Made by a program: the position numbers and the translations under genes. 17,422 bases of DNA from an uncultured Oscillospiraceae bacterium (lineage in GTDB: Bacteria; Bacillota; Clostridia; Oscillospirales; Oscillospiraceae), in assembly GCA_934646175.1 (NCBI GenBank), contig CAKUEI010000032.1, positions 1 through 17,422 on the forward strand, in the 5' to 3' direction. Below are positions 7,223-13,233 of the stretch, piece by piece (the first letter of the stretch is position 1; each line of letters begins with the position of its first letter). The notes under the pieces are model-generated. The model saw only the letters and a program-made list of their open reading frames with translations. It did not search any database and was not told the DNA's origin.

Positions 7223-7378
7223 ATGGGTACTGTGATCATAGTTGCCATTGTCATTGTGGCGGCGGCAGCGGCCGCACGCTCGCTGTACAAAGAGAGAAAG
7301 AGCGGGAAGAGCAGCTGCGGCTGCGACTGCGGCAGCTGCGGCGCCCACTGCCATGAAAAGTCCCGCGGCAAGTTCTGA
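7223..7378 (+). CDS. FeoB-associated Cys-rich membrane protein
   Basis: A 51-residue protein with an N-terminal transmembrane helix (about residues 3-18, VIIVAIVIVAAAAAA after MGT) and a basic linker. The short tail holds Cys32, 34, 36, 39 and 43 with His42 and His44. This matches the small FeoB-associated Cys-rich protein family found downstream of feoB in Firmicutes. A metal-handling or FeoB-assisting role is suggested by the family and position but not proven. AGAAGGAG (7207-7214) provides the ribosome binding site, and the gap to feoB is only 22 bases. Confidence 0.85.
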   Translation: MGTVIIVAIVIVAAAAAARSLYKERKSGKSSCGCDCGSCGAHCHEKSRGKF

Positions 7379-7393
7379 AAAAGACTTCCGCTA

Positions 7394-7434
7394 AGAAACC
7401 AGCCCCACCGGAATTCCGGCGTGGGCTGGTTTCT
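7394..7434 (+). terminator. Terminator of the feo operon
   Basis: The left arm starts AGAAACCAGCCC (7394-7405) and pairs with the arm ending GGGCTGGTTTCT (7423-7434), extended by CAC/GTG after one bulged C. An inner CGGAATTCCG dyad forms the apex. The Ts lie in the distal stem and a TGTCT tail follows. Confidence 0.75.
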
Positions 7435-7439
7435 GTCTA

Positions 7440-7466
7440 AAACGCGGGAAGGGGAGAAGAAATTTT
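7440..7466 (+). repeat. Left direct repeat (target-site duplication) of the IS
   Basis: Identical to 8445-8471 over 27 bases, beginning AAACGCGGGAAGGGGAGAAG. The outermost base on each side overlaps the IS end, giving a 25-base duplication (7441-7465 and 8446-8470) if the IS starts with TGTAGG. Confidence 0.85.
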
Positions 7467-7475
7467 GTAGGTTTG

Positions 7476-8405
7476 TCAAACATATTGGACAGGGAACTTA
7501 GTGGGAGACATCCAGCGGAGGGGCCTCATGGGCAAGTTGTTAGAGCGACGGTTGTGGACAGCAAGCTGCTTTGCAAAGTCATCCAAGGAATAGAACGAGT
7601 GGCAAGAGTAGAAGCGTTTCTGATCCTCACGGTGGCTGCGCTCGACCTTGCCGTTGTGCCGCGGCGTATAGGGACGAATCAGTTTATGCCGGATGCCAAG
7701 CTCGGCGGCAGTTTTTTAAACAGAGTCGGCATATCACGTTTACTATTAGAGAACCGATTGGTAAACTCAAAGCCGTTGTCCGTTTGTACACATTCCACTT
7801 GTATACTTCTGAGGGCGTACCACGCCCTCAGCTTCCGCAAGAAGTCCGCGGAGGAATAGGTAGATTGCTCCGGATCTGCGATGCACTTACGAGGCACGAC
7901 CTTCACATCCACCTGAACGCGCTCACCGGGACGTGCCATCTGCTCGTAAGGCTTCGGTTTGTATGTATTTTTCGGCTTTTCAGCAGGGAACAGTCCCATT
8001 TTTGCGCATGACTCGGAACAGGCTTTCCAGACGGCGCGTATAGCCCCGCAGATTCAAACGGTGCCACAGCTCGATCATGCCCAGTTTGGGATTTCTGCGG
8101 CGCATGTCGCGGATGAGCTTCAGCTCGGCCTCCGTGTGCTGGTTGGGGTGGCTGTGGGGCCGTTTGGACTGGCAGGCCAGGGACGCCACACTTCCGTCCC
8201 AGCGCTGCTTCCAAAAATAGATGTACGACCGGCTTTTGTTGTACTTCCGGCTGGCGCGGCTGACACCGTATTTCTCCGCATATTTCATAGGAATTGCCGA
8301 TATGCCATGTCTTGTGTTATACTCTTGCTCATGAGGGATATGGTCTCCTTTCGGGCTGGTTTGGTGTGACAACTTAACTATAACCCATGAGACCATATTC
8401 CTCAT
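7476..8405 (-). pseudogene. Transposase (DDE integrase-core), frameshifted and internally deleted
   Basis: Minus-strand remnants reconstruct one protein. The N-terminal DNA-binding part (8405 to about 8000) contains YAEKYGVSRASRKYNKSRSY and KRPHSHPNQHTEAELKLIRD. The catalytic part has the first Asp in VQVDVKVVP, the second in VQTDNGFEF, and the Glu in GKVERSHRE. An extra base in the run at 7999-8003 shifts the frame after RVMRK; translation resumes as MGLFPAEKPK. A missing base in the run at 7712-7717 shifts it again after TLFKK; the true frame continues AAELGIRHKLIRPYTPRHNG to a stop at 7476-7478. Only 42 residues separate the two catalytic Asp, about 20 fewer than typical, consistent with an in-frame deletion near IADPEQST. 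A non-functional gene is inferred. Confidence 0.85.
8331..8405 (-). other. Leader hairpin at the transposase start
   Basis: The 17-base arms 8331-8347 and 8389-8405 are complementary with a single G-U pair and would fold the 5' end of the transposase transcript. The inner arm covers the GGAG of the only good ribosome binding site (AAAGGAGA, complement of 8343-8350). Such hairpins in IS elements are known to block translation from read-through transcripts. Confidence 0.55.
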
Positions 8406-8444
8406 ATCTTTTTTTCAATTGTCCGATATGTATTGTAGTCCTAC

Positions 8445-8471
8445 AAACGCGGGAAGGGGAGAAGAAATTTT
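8445..8471 (+). repeat. Right direct repeat (target-site duplication) of the IS
   Basis: Exact copy of 7440-7466. It ends 4 bases upstream of the -35 box of the tRNA-Arg promoter, so the insertion left that promoter intact. Confidence 0.85.
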
Positions 8472-8474
8472 CCC

Positions 8475-8503
8475 TTTACAACGGCGGGAAACCCTGCTAT
8501 AAT
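8475..8503 (+). promoter_or_regulatory. Promoter of the tRNA-Arg gene
   Basis: TTTACA (8475-8480), a 17-base spacer and TATAAT (8498-8503). The start of transcription would be near 8510, about 17 bases before the mature tRNA. Confidence 0.85.
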
Positions 8504-8526
8504 AATTGAGCACTTAATAGAGGTAT

Positions 8527-8602
8527 GCGCCCGTAGTTCAATGGATAGAGCGTCAGATTCCGGTTCTGAATGTTGGGGGTTCGAGTCCCTTCGGGCGTAC
8601 CA
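8527..8602 (+). tRNA. tRNA-Arg (anticodon CCG)
   Basis: A 76-base cloverleaf. The acceptor stem is GCGCCCG/CGGGCGT with G1-U72, and the D stem is GTTC/GAGC. The anticodon stem TCAGA/TCTGA encloses the loop TTCCGGT, giving anticodon CCG at 8560-8562, which reads CGG. The T stem GGGGG/CCCTT with loop TTCGAGT has two G-U pairs, and A73 plus an encoded CCA end at 8602. It has its own promoter and terminator and is transcribed alone. Confidence 0.95.
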
Positions 8603-8603
8603 C

Positions 8604-8641
8604 GTCGGAGCAAGCTTTGTATCGCTTGCTCCGACTTTTTT
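8604..8641 (+). terminator. Terminator of the tRNA-Arg gene
   Basis: A perfect 12-bp stem GTCGGAGCAAGC/GCTTGCTCCGAC (8604-8615 with 8624-8635), an 8-base loop and six Ts. Confidence 0.92.
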
Positions 8642-8659
8642 CAAACGTCAGAGCGCGCT

Positions 8660-8735
8660 CACGCCGCTGCTCCTCCTTTTCAAACCGCAAACGCTGCGCT
8701 GGTTTGCGGTTTGATGAAACGGAGGCTTCGGCGTG
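8660..8735. repeat. Long imperfect hairpin in the gap between tRNA-Arg and nrdG
   Basis: Three stacked helices: CACGCCG/CGGCGTG (8660-8666 with 8729-8735), CCTCC/GGAGG (8672-8676 with 8721-8725), and a perfect 12-bp CAAACCGCAAAC/GTTTGCGGTTTG (8681-8692 with 8702-8713) closing a 9-base loop. A T6 run lies at 8743-8748. No gene is visible here. It may be a structured intergenic repeat or a small RNA; the function is unknown. Confidence 0.5.
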
Positions 8736-8785
8736 GGTGCGTCTTTTTTGCTGGTCATAGGCCTGACGAAATGGAAACGCATAAC

Positions 8786-8821
8786 AAACGACAGACACAG
8801 CGAAAACTGTGTCTGCCGTTT
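8786..8821 (-). terminator. Terminator of the nrdD-nrdG operon
   Basis: CAGACACAG (8792-8800) pairs with CTGTGTCTG (8807-8815), and AAACG/CGTTT extend the stem across one mismatch, with a 6-base loop. On the minus strand it follows the nrdG stop by about 22 bases and ends with a T-rich CGTTTGTT. It could also act on plus-strand read-through (CGTTTTG). Confidence 0.7.
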
Positions 8822-8843
8822 TGCATTTGGCCATATCCCCGTT

Positions 8844-9380
8844 TTATCTCCCTCGCTTTTCCTCCGGAAGGGTGGTAAGCACACCGGTACGGCGGGTGGC
8901 GTTCAGGTCGATGAGGCGCTGGTTGGAGCTGCCGCGGAAACGCAGGGAGATGTCCTTCAGCTCCTCCACAAAGCGGCCGTCCACCAGCACATCTAATAGG
9001 TCCAGCAGGTCATCCGTCACCTCACAGCGGGGATGGCTGCCGTCTGTTAGCAGTTCTTCGTAGGTAAATCCGGAAAAGCACCAGATGGTTTTCTGCGGGT
9101 AGGCCCCCCGCACACGGCGGAGGAAGGGGAGCAGGGCACGCTGATTTTCCGGTTCGAAGGGCTCGCCGCCCAGCACAGTGAGCCCGTTCACATAAGAGGG
9201 CGCCAGCAGGTCCAGAATATCCCGCTCCGTCTCCGGGGTAAAGGGTTTTCCGTAGCAGAAATCCCAGGTCTGGGGCTGAAAGCAGTTCTTGCAATGGTTG
9301 GTGCAGCCGGAGACGAACAGGGTAACCCGCACCCCTTCGCCGTTGGCGATGTCACAGTTTTTGATCTCACCGTAGTACAT
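8844..9380 (-). CDS. nrdG: Anaerobic ribonucleoside-triphosphate reductase activating protein
   Basis: A 178-residue radical SAM enzyme that uses a [4Fe-4S] cluster and S-adenosylmethionine to generate the glycyl radical on NrdD. The cluster motif is CTNHCKNC (CX3CX2C, residues 26-33), preceded by TLFVSGC. The SAM-contacting VLGGEPF follows at about residue 69, then WCFSGFTYEEL. Length is normal for NrdG. The start is supported by AGGAGA about 7 bases upstream on the minus strand. It lies 67 bases downstream of the nrdD stop with a strong stem-loop between, and forms an operon with it. Confidence 0.95.
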   Translation of the reverse strand: MYYGEIKNCDIANGEGVRVTLFVSGCTNHCKNCFQPQTWDFCYGKPFTPETERDILDLLAPSYVNGLTVLGGEPFEPENQRALLPFLRRVRGAYPQKTIWCFSGFTYEELLTDGSHPRCEVTDDLLDLLDVLVDGRFVEELKDISLRFRGSSNQRLIDLNATRRTGVLTTLPEEKRGR

Positions 9381-9403
9381 AGTAAATTCTCCTGTATGAA
9401 AGA

Positions 9404-9432
9404 CGGCTCCGCCTTTTCAAAAGGCGGAGCCG
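9404..9432 (-). other. Strong stem-loop between nrdD and nrdG
   Basis: The 14-base arms 9404-9417 and 9419-9432 (CGGCTCCGCCTTTT and its complement) are perfectly complementary; the effective loop is 3-5 bases. On the minus strand the following bases are TCTTTC, a poor T tract, so partial termination or 3'-end stabilisation of nrdD mRNA is likely, giving less nrdG than nrdD. Confidence 0.6.
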
Positions 9433-9447
9433 CTTGTTTGCCTCTTC

Positions 9448-11646
9448 TTAGAGATGCAGAACGCGGTCGCGGATCTCCTGGGTGCGGCCTTGGTTCCAGA
9501 ACTGAGTGCCGATATAGCCGCAGGTGCGGCGGGCCACATTCATCTTGTCCTGATCGGTGTTGCCGCACTTGGGGCAGCGCCAGATGAGCTTGCCGTTATC
9601 CTCTACGATCTGGATCTCGCCGTCCCAGCCGCAGACCTGGCAGTAGTCGCTCTTGGTGTTCAGCTCGGCGTAGATGATGTTGTCGTAGATGAACTTCATG
9701 ATCTGCAGCACAGCAGGGAGGTTATTCTGCATGTCGGGCACTTCCACATAGCTGATGGCGCCGCCGGGGGAGAGGGCCTGGAACTGGGCCTCGAACTTCA
9801 GTTTGCTGAAGGCATCGATATTCTCCGTGACGTGAACATGGTAGCTGTTGGTGATATAGCCCTTGTCCGTGATGTCCTCAATGACGCCGAAACGCTTCTG
9901 CAGACACTTGGCGAACTTATAGGTGGTGGATTCCAGCGGTGTTCCGTACAGGGAATAGTCGATGTTTTCCGCTGCCTTCCACTCGGCGCACTTGTCGTTC
10001 ATCTTCTGCATAATCTGCAGGGCGAAGGGGGTGGCGGAGGGGTCCGTGTGGCTCTTGCCGGTCATGTACTTCACACACTCGTAAAGGCCGGCGTAGCCGA
10101 GGGAGATGGTGGAGTAGCCGTTATAAAGGAGCTTGTCGATGACCTCGCCCTTTTTCAGGCGGGCCAGAGCGCCGTACTGCCACAGGATGGGGGCCGCGTC
10201 AGAGGTGGTGCCCTTCAGACGGTTATGGCGGCACTGAAGGGCTCGGTGGCACAGCTCCAGTCGGTCCTCGAAAATATTCCAGAACTTTTCGATGTTCCCG
10301 CCGGAGGAAAGGGCCACGTCGGGCAGGTTGATGGTGACCACGCCCTGGTTGAAGCGGCCGTAATACTTGTGCTTGCCTGGCTCATAGTTCCCGGCATTGG
10401 CGATGTTGCCGATACCGGCGTCGGTGAAACGGTCCGGTGTCAGGAAGCTGCGGCAGCCCATGCAGGTGTAAACGTCGCCCTTCAACTCCTTCATCTTCTT
10501 TTCGGAGATGTAATCGGGCACCATGCGGCGGGCGGTACACTTGGCGGCCAGCTCGGTCAGATACCAGTAGGGGGAGTCCTCGTGAATGTTGTCCTCCTCC
10601 AGCGTATAGATGAGCTTGGGGAAGGCGGGGGTGACCCACACGCCGTCCTCATTTTTCACGCCCTGATAGCGCTGCAGCAGCATTTCCTCGATGATGAGGG
10701 CAAGATCCTTCTTCTCGCGCTCGTTCCGGGCCTCGTTGAGGTACATGAACACGGTGATGAACGGGGCCTGCCCGTTGGTGGTCAGCAGGGTGACCACCTG
10801 ATACTGGATAGTCTGCACGCCCTTTTTGATCTCGTCCCGCAGGCGGGTCTCCACCAGACGGGAGAGAGCCTCTTCCCCAGGGTCGGCGCCGATCTCGGCC
10901 ATCTCCGCTTCCACCAGCTTCCGGATCTTTTTTCGGGAGATGTCCACGAAGGGGGCCAGATGGGTGAGGGAGATGGACTGCCCGCCGTACTGGTTGCTGG
11001 CCACCTGAGCGATGATCTGGGTGGCGATGTTGCAGGCGGTGGAGAAGCTGTGGGGCCGCTCGATCATGGTGCCTGTGATGACGGTGCCGTTCTGCAGCAT
11101 GTCTTCCAGATTTACCAGGTCGCAGTTGTGCATATGCTGGGCGAAATAGTCCGCGTCATGGAAATGGATGATGCCCTCCCGATGGGCATCCACGATCTCC
11201 TGGGGCAGCAGGATGCGCTCAGTGATGTCGCGGCTGACCTCGCCGGCCATGTAGTCCCGCTGGGTGGAGTTGACCACGGGGTTCTTGTTGGCGTTTTCCT
11301 GCTTGGCCTCTTCGTTGGAGCACTCGATGAGGCTGAGGATCTTATCGTCCGTGGTGTTGCTGCGGCGCACCAGCGAGCGGGTGTACCGGTAAGTGATATA
11401 GTTCTTGGCCACTTCGAACGCGCCGTGGGCCATGATCTGATGCTCCACCAGGTCTTGGATCTCCTCCACGGAGGAGGCACGGTTGAGCTTCTGACAGGCC
11501 AACTCCACCGATTCGGCGATGCGGCGAATCTGAAGAGGAGTCAGGCGGGAATGCTCCTCCACCGTGTCGTTTGCCTTGGTGATGGCGGCGATGATCTTAA
11601 TAATGTCGAAATCGACCTCGGTGCCGTTGCGCTTGATGACTATCAT
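9448..11646 (-). CDS. nrdD: Anaerobic (class III) ribonucleoside-triphosphate reductase
   Basis: A 732-residue glycyl radical enzyme that reduces ribonucleoside triphosphates to deoxy forms in anaerobes. Residues 1-90 are an ATP-cone allosteric domain (MIVIKRNGTEVDFDIIKIIA). The catalytic barrel includes FHDADYFAQHMHNCDLVNLE and ALQCRHNRLKGTTSDAAPIL. The C-terminal zinc site has Cys669, 672, 691 and 694 (CQVC and CPKC). The radical loop RRTCGYIGTQFW places the predicted radical Gly at 710, next to Cys709. AGGAG precedes the ATG on the minus strand. It is the first gene of an operon with nrdG, with NrdR-box-like sites at its promoter. All key motifs are present. Confidence 0.97.
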   Translation of the reverse strand: MIVIKRNGTEVDFDIIKIIAAITKANDTVEEHSRLTPLQIRRIAESVELACQKLNRASSVEEIQDLVEHQIMAHGAFEVAKNYITYRYTRSLVRRSNTTDDKILSLIECSNEEAKQENANKNPVVNSTQRDYMAGEVSRDITERILLPQEIVDAHREGIIHFHDADYFAQHMHNCDLVNLEDMLQNGTVITGTMIERPHSFSTACNIATQIIAQVASNQYGGQSISLTHLAPFVDISRKKIRKLVEAEMAEIGADPGEEALSRLVETRLRDEIKKGVQTIQYQVVTLLTTNGQAPFITVFMYLNEARNEREKKDLALIIEEMLLQRYQGVKNEDGVWVTPAFPKLIYTLEEDNIHEDSPYWYLTELAAKCTARRMVPDYISEKKMKELKGDVYTCMGCRSFLTPDRFTDAGIGNIANAGNYEPGKHKYYGRFNQGVVTINLPDVALSSGGNIEKFWNIFEDRLELCHRALQCRHNRLKGTTSDAAPILWQYGALARLKKGEVIDKLLYNGYSTISLGYAGLYECVKYMTGKSHTDPSATPFALQIMQKMNDKCAEWKAAENIDYSLYGTPLESTTYKFAKCLQKRFGVIEDITDKGYITNSYHVHVTENIDAFSKLKFEAQFQALSPGGAISYVEVPDMQNNLPAVLQIMKFIYDNIIYAELNTKSDYCQVCGWDGEIQIVEDNGKLIWRCPKCGNTDQDKMNVARRTCGYIGTQFWNQGRTQEIRDRVLHL

Positions 11647-11691
11647 GCTGACTCCTGCCTTTCCTCTATCTCTTTCTGTTGCAGATATGAA

Positions 11692-11707
11692 ACACCATAT
11701 CTCGTAT
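11692..11707 (-). promoter_or_regulatory. NrdR-box-like site 3 (nrdD leader)
   Basis: On the minus strand ATACGAGATATGGTGT matches the general NrdR-box pattern ACACTATATATTGTGT at 12 of 16 positions. It is centred 21 bases, about two helical turns, from the middle site. Confidence 0.5.
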
Positions 11708-11712
11708 CGGAT

Positions 11713-11728
11713 GCGGCTTATTTAGTGC
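11713..11728 (-). promoter_or_regulatory. NrdR-box-like site 2 (near nrdD transcription start)
   Basis: On the minus strand GCACTAAATAAGCCGC resembles an NrdR box in its first half only. Its centre lies 32 bases from site 1, the spacing typical of paired NrdR boxes. Weakest of the three. Confidence 0.35.
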
Positions 11729-11735
11729 CACAACC

Positions 11736-11765
11736 ATGATACCACAACAAGATATAGTACCGCAA
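11736..11765 (-). promoter_or_regulatory. nrdD promoter overlapped by NrdR-box-like site 1
   Basis: On the minus strand: -35 TTGCGG (11760-11765), 18-base spacer, -10 TATCAT (11736-11741) with an extended TG. The spacer contains GTACTATATCTTGTTG (11745-11760), an 11/16 match to the NrdR-box pattern, placed where the ATP-cone repressor NrdR normally blocks RNA polymerase. Confidence 0.6.
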
Positions 11766-12129
11766 GGGGAAATTATGCATTTTTTCCGCCAGAACGGCGG
11801 AAGCGTTGACAGCCTAAGGAAAGGGGGGACAGAAAAAATTTTGTCCCCCCACTTCCTGCCTCAAAATGGAGGAAAAAGGAAGAAGAAGGAAGAAGAAGGG
11901 AACGCTTTGCAGGAAGGTATCGAAAGAGATGCAGGATGAAGCGCCGAAAAAAAGAACTTTGAAAACCACCTCTGCCCACCACCGCGGTGGAACCGCACCG
12001 GAAGGCTGGAACGGGGAAAAGCCAGACGTCCCAAGACATTCCGCAGAAATGAGAAAAATTCGGAGTGGGTGTTTTTCATAAAAAAATAGGGCAAAATTTG
12101 TTTTGGATATAGAAAATTCCAGATTAAAA
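11766..12129. other. Non-coding divergent spacer between nrdD and opp promoters
   Basis: No convincing gene is visible on either strand; the open frames here are short, without ribosome binding sites or recognisable domains. Structure present: a 7-bp hairpin TTCCGCC/GGCGGAA (11785-11803), a G6/C6 hairpin GGGGGGACA/TGTCCCCCC (11823-11831 with 11842-11850), a 35-base purine run at 11868-11902 with a mirror repeat, and a CCACCGCGGTGG palindrome near 11980. AT content rises sharply after about 12050, leading into the opp promoter. Confidence 0.6.
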
Positions 12130-12158
12130 TTGATATTTCTGAAATTATTTTGTATAAT
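12130..12158 (+). promoter_or_regulatory. Promoter of the peptide ABC importer operon
   Basis: TTGATA (12130-12135), a 17-base spacer and a perfect TATAAT (12153-12158) in an AT-rich stretch. The start near 12165 leaves a leader of about 125 bases. Confidence 0.8.
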
Positions 12159-12201
12159 AACATTTAAACATTGAAAGAGGGACCCAACCATACCATAAAA
12201 A

Positions 12202-12270
12202 CGCAAGGGCATGCCCTTGGTTTCCTTTTCCGCAAAAGGAAACCGGGTGCTTTTCTTACACCCTTTGCGG
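12202..12270 (+). promoter_or_regulatory. Structured leader of the peptide importer operon
   Basis: CAAGGGCATGCCCTTG (12204-12219) is a perfect 16-base palindrome. GGTTTCCTTTT/AAAAGGAAACC (12219-12229 with 12234-12244) is an 11-bp hairpin. CCGCAAAAGG (12230-12239) could instead pair with CCTTTGCGG (12262-12270), and CGCAAGGG (12202-12209) with CCCTTTGCG (12261-12269). The last two segments lie just before the ribosome binding site, so alternative folds are possible. No known riboswitch class is recognised. Confidence 0.45.
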
Positions 12271-12289
12271 GAAACGAGGCGGAATAAGT

Positions 12290-13219
12290 GTGAATTCAAA
12301 AACGTTGCTTTACATCCTGAAACGAATCGTGCTGGCGATCCTGACCGTTTGGGTCGTCATCACGATTACGTTCTTTGTCATGCGCGCGGTGCCCGGCGGC
12401 CCGTTCATGAGCGAAAAGGCTACCACCCCTGCGGTGCAGGCTGCCATGGAGGCCAAATACGGCCTGGACAAGCCGCTGCATGTGCAGTACTTCACCTATT
12501 TGAGAGATATCGTCACCAAGCTGGACTTCGGCCCCTCCTTAAAGCAGCGCGGCCGCAACGTGATCGACATCATCGCCACCGGTATGAAGACCTCGGCCAA
12601 GCTGGGTGTGATCGCGGCCTGCTGCGCCGCCGTGGTGGGTATCGTTCTCGGCTCCGTCGCCGCCCTGCGGCGGAATAAGGTGATCGACAAGGTCATTATG
12701 GTTATCACCACGGCCTTTGTCTCCATGCCCTCGTTCATTATGGGATCACTTTTATTGGTCCTATTCGCCATTAAGCTGAGCATTCTGCCGGCAAACGGCT
12801 CCACCCCGGCGGGCCTTGTGCTGCCGGTGGTCACCCTGGCCCTTTACCCCATGGCCTATATCACCCGTCTGACTCGCTCCTCCATGCTGGATGTGCTGGG
12901 ACAGGACTATATCCGTACGGCCCGGGCCAAGGGCGTTCCCGGCCGCCGCGTCATTTTCGGCCATGCGCTGAAAAACTCCCTGATTCCCGTGGTCACCTAT
13001 TTTGGCCCCATGCTGGCTTACATTGTGACCGGTTCTCTGGTTGTGGAGCAGATTTTCGCGGTGCCCGGCATCGGCCGCGCTTTCGTGAACAGCATCACGG
13101 GCCGTGACTACACGTTGGTCATGGGCACCACCATTGTACTGGCTACCCTGATCGTGGTCATGAACCTCATCACGGATATCCTTTACAAGGTGATCGACCC
13201 GCGGATCACGCTGGAGTAA
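12290..13219 (+). CDS. oppB: Peptide ABC transporter permease (OppB/DppB-like)
   Basis: A 309-residue integral membrane permease. The N-terminal segment LLYILKRIVLAILTVWVVIT leads to the family pattern FFVMRAVPGGPF and YGLDKPLHVQYFTYL. It then has about five further membrane segments and an EAA coupling loop (DYIRTARAKGVPGRRVIFGH, about residues 205-224), ending FAVPGIGRAFVNSI and RDYTLVMG. The start is GTG at 12290 with GAGGCGG about 8 bases upstream. It is the first gene of the operon, 14 bases before the second permease. Opp and Dpp systems cannot be separated from sequence alone, so the symbol is by family. Confidence 0.9.
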   Translation: MNSKTLLYILKRIVLAILTVWVVITITFFVMRAVPGGPFMSEKATTPAVQAAMEAKYGLDKPLHVQYFTYLRDIVTKLDFGPSLKQRGRNVIDIIATGMKTSAKLGVIAACCAAVVGIVLGSVAALRRNKVIDKVIMVITTAFVSMPSFIMGSLLLVLFAIKLSILPANGSTPAGLVLPVVTLALYPMAYITRLTRSSMLDVLGQDYIRTARAKGVPGRRVIFGHALKNSLIPVVTYFGPMLAYIVTGSLVVEQIFAVPGIGRAFVNSITGRDYTLVMGTTIVLATLIVVMNLITDILYKVIDPRITLE

Positions 13220-13233
13220 GAAAGGAGATAACC

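Larger units (their letters stand above)
7466..8445 (-). mobile_element. Decayed insertion sequence with long target duplication
   Basis: A 980-bp element bounded by imperfect terminal inverted repeats. Both ends read TGTAGG inwards, and the first 26 bases align without gaps at 19 positions, including CATAT and GGACA. It is flanked by exact 25-base direct repeats. Inside is one minus-strand DDE transposase reading frame with frameshifts and a deletion, ending inside the left repeat. TGT-type ends and an rve-like transposase suit the IS481/IS3-related superfamily. Very long duplications are known for the IS1202 group, so family placement is open. It sits between the feo terminator and the promoter of the tRNA-Arg gene and is not expected to transpose by itself. 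Confidence 0.85.

Noticed and set aside
8441..8834. Minus-strand frames containing RDSNPQHSEPES-like and RPKGLEPPTFRTGI-like peptides
   Set aside because: These are antisense translations of the tRNA-Arg gene, a well-known source of spurious protein annotations.
9454..11739. 761-residue open frame on the plus strand, antisense to nrdD
   Set aside because: It lies wholly opposite a complete NrdD with all catalytic motifs. The translation is low-complexity (Ala/Val/His/Gly-rich) with no recognisable domain, a usual artefact of GC-rich coding sequence.
11980..12010. T-box-like motif GGTGGAACCGC
   Set aside because: It matches the T-box antiterminator core by eye, but there is no convincing stem I or specifier loop upstream, no terminator downstream, and it lies upstream of the only opp promoter found, so it would not be transcribed from it.
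11814..12299. 161-residue minus-strand frame and short plus-strand frames in the nrdD-opp spacer
   Set aside because: No ribosome binding sites, no domains, compositional bias from the purine run and AT-rich promoter region, and overlap with the opp promoter.
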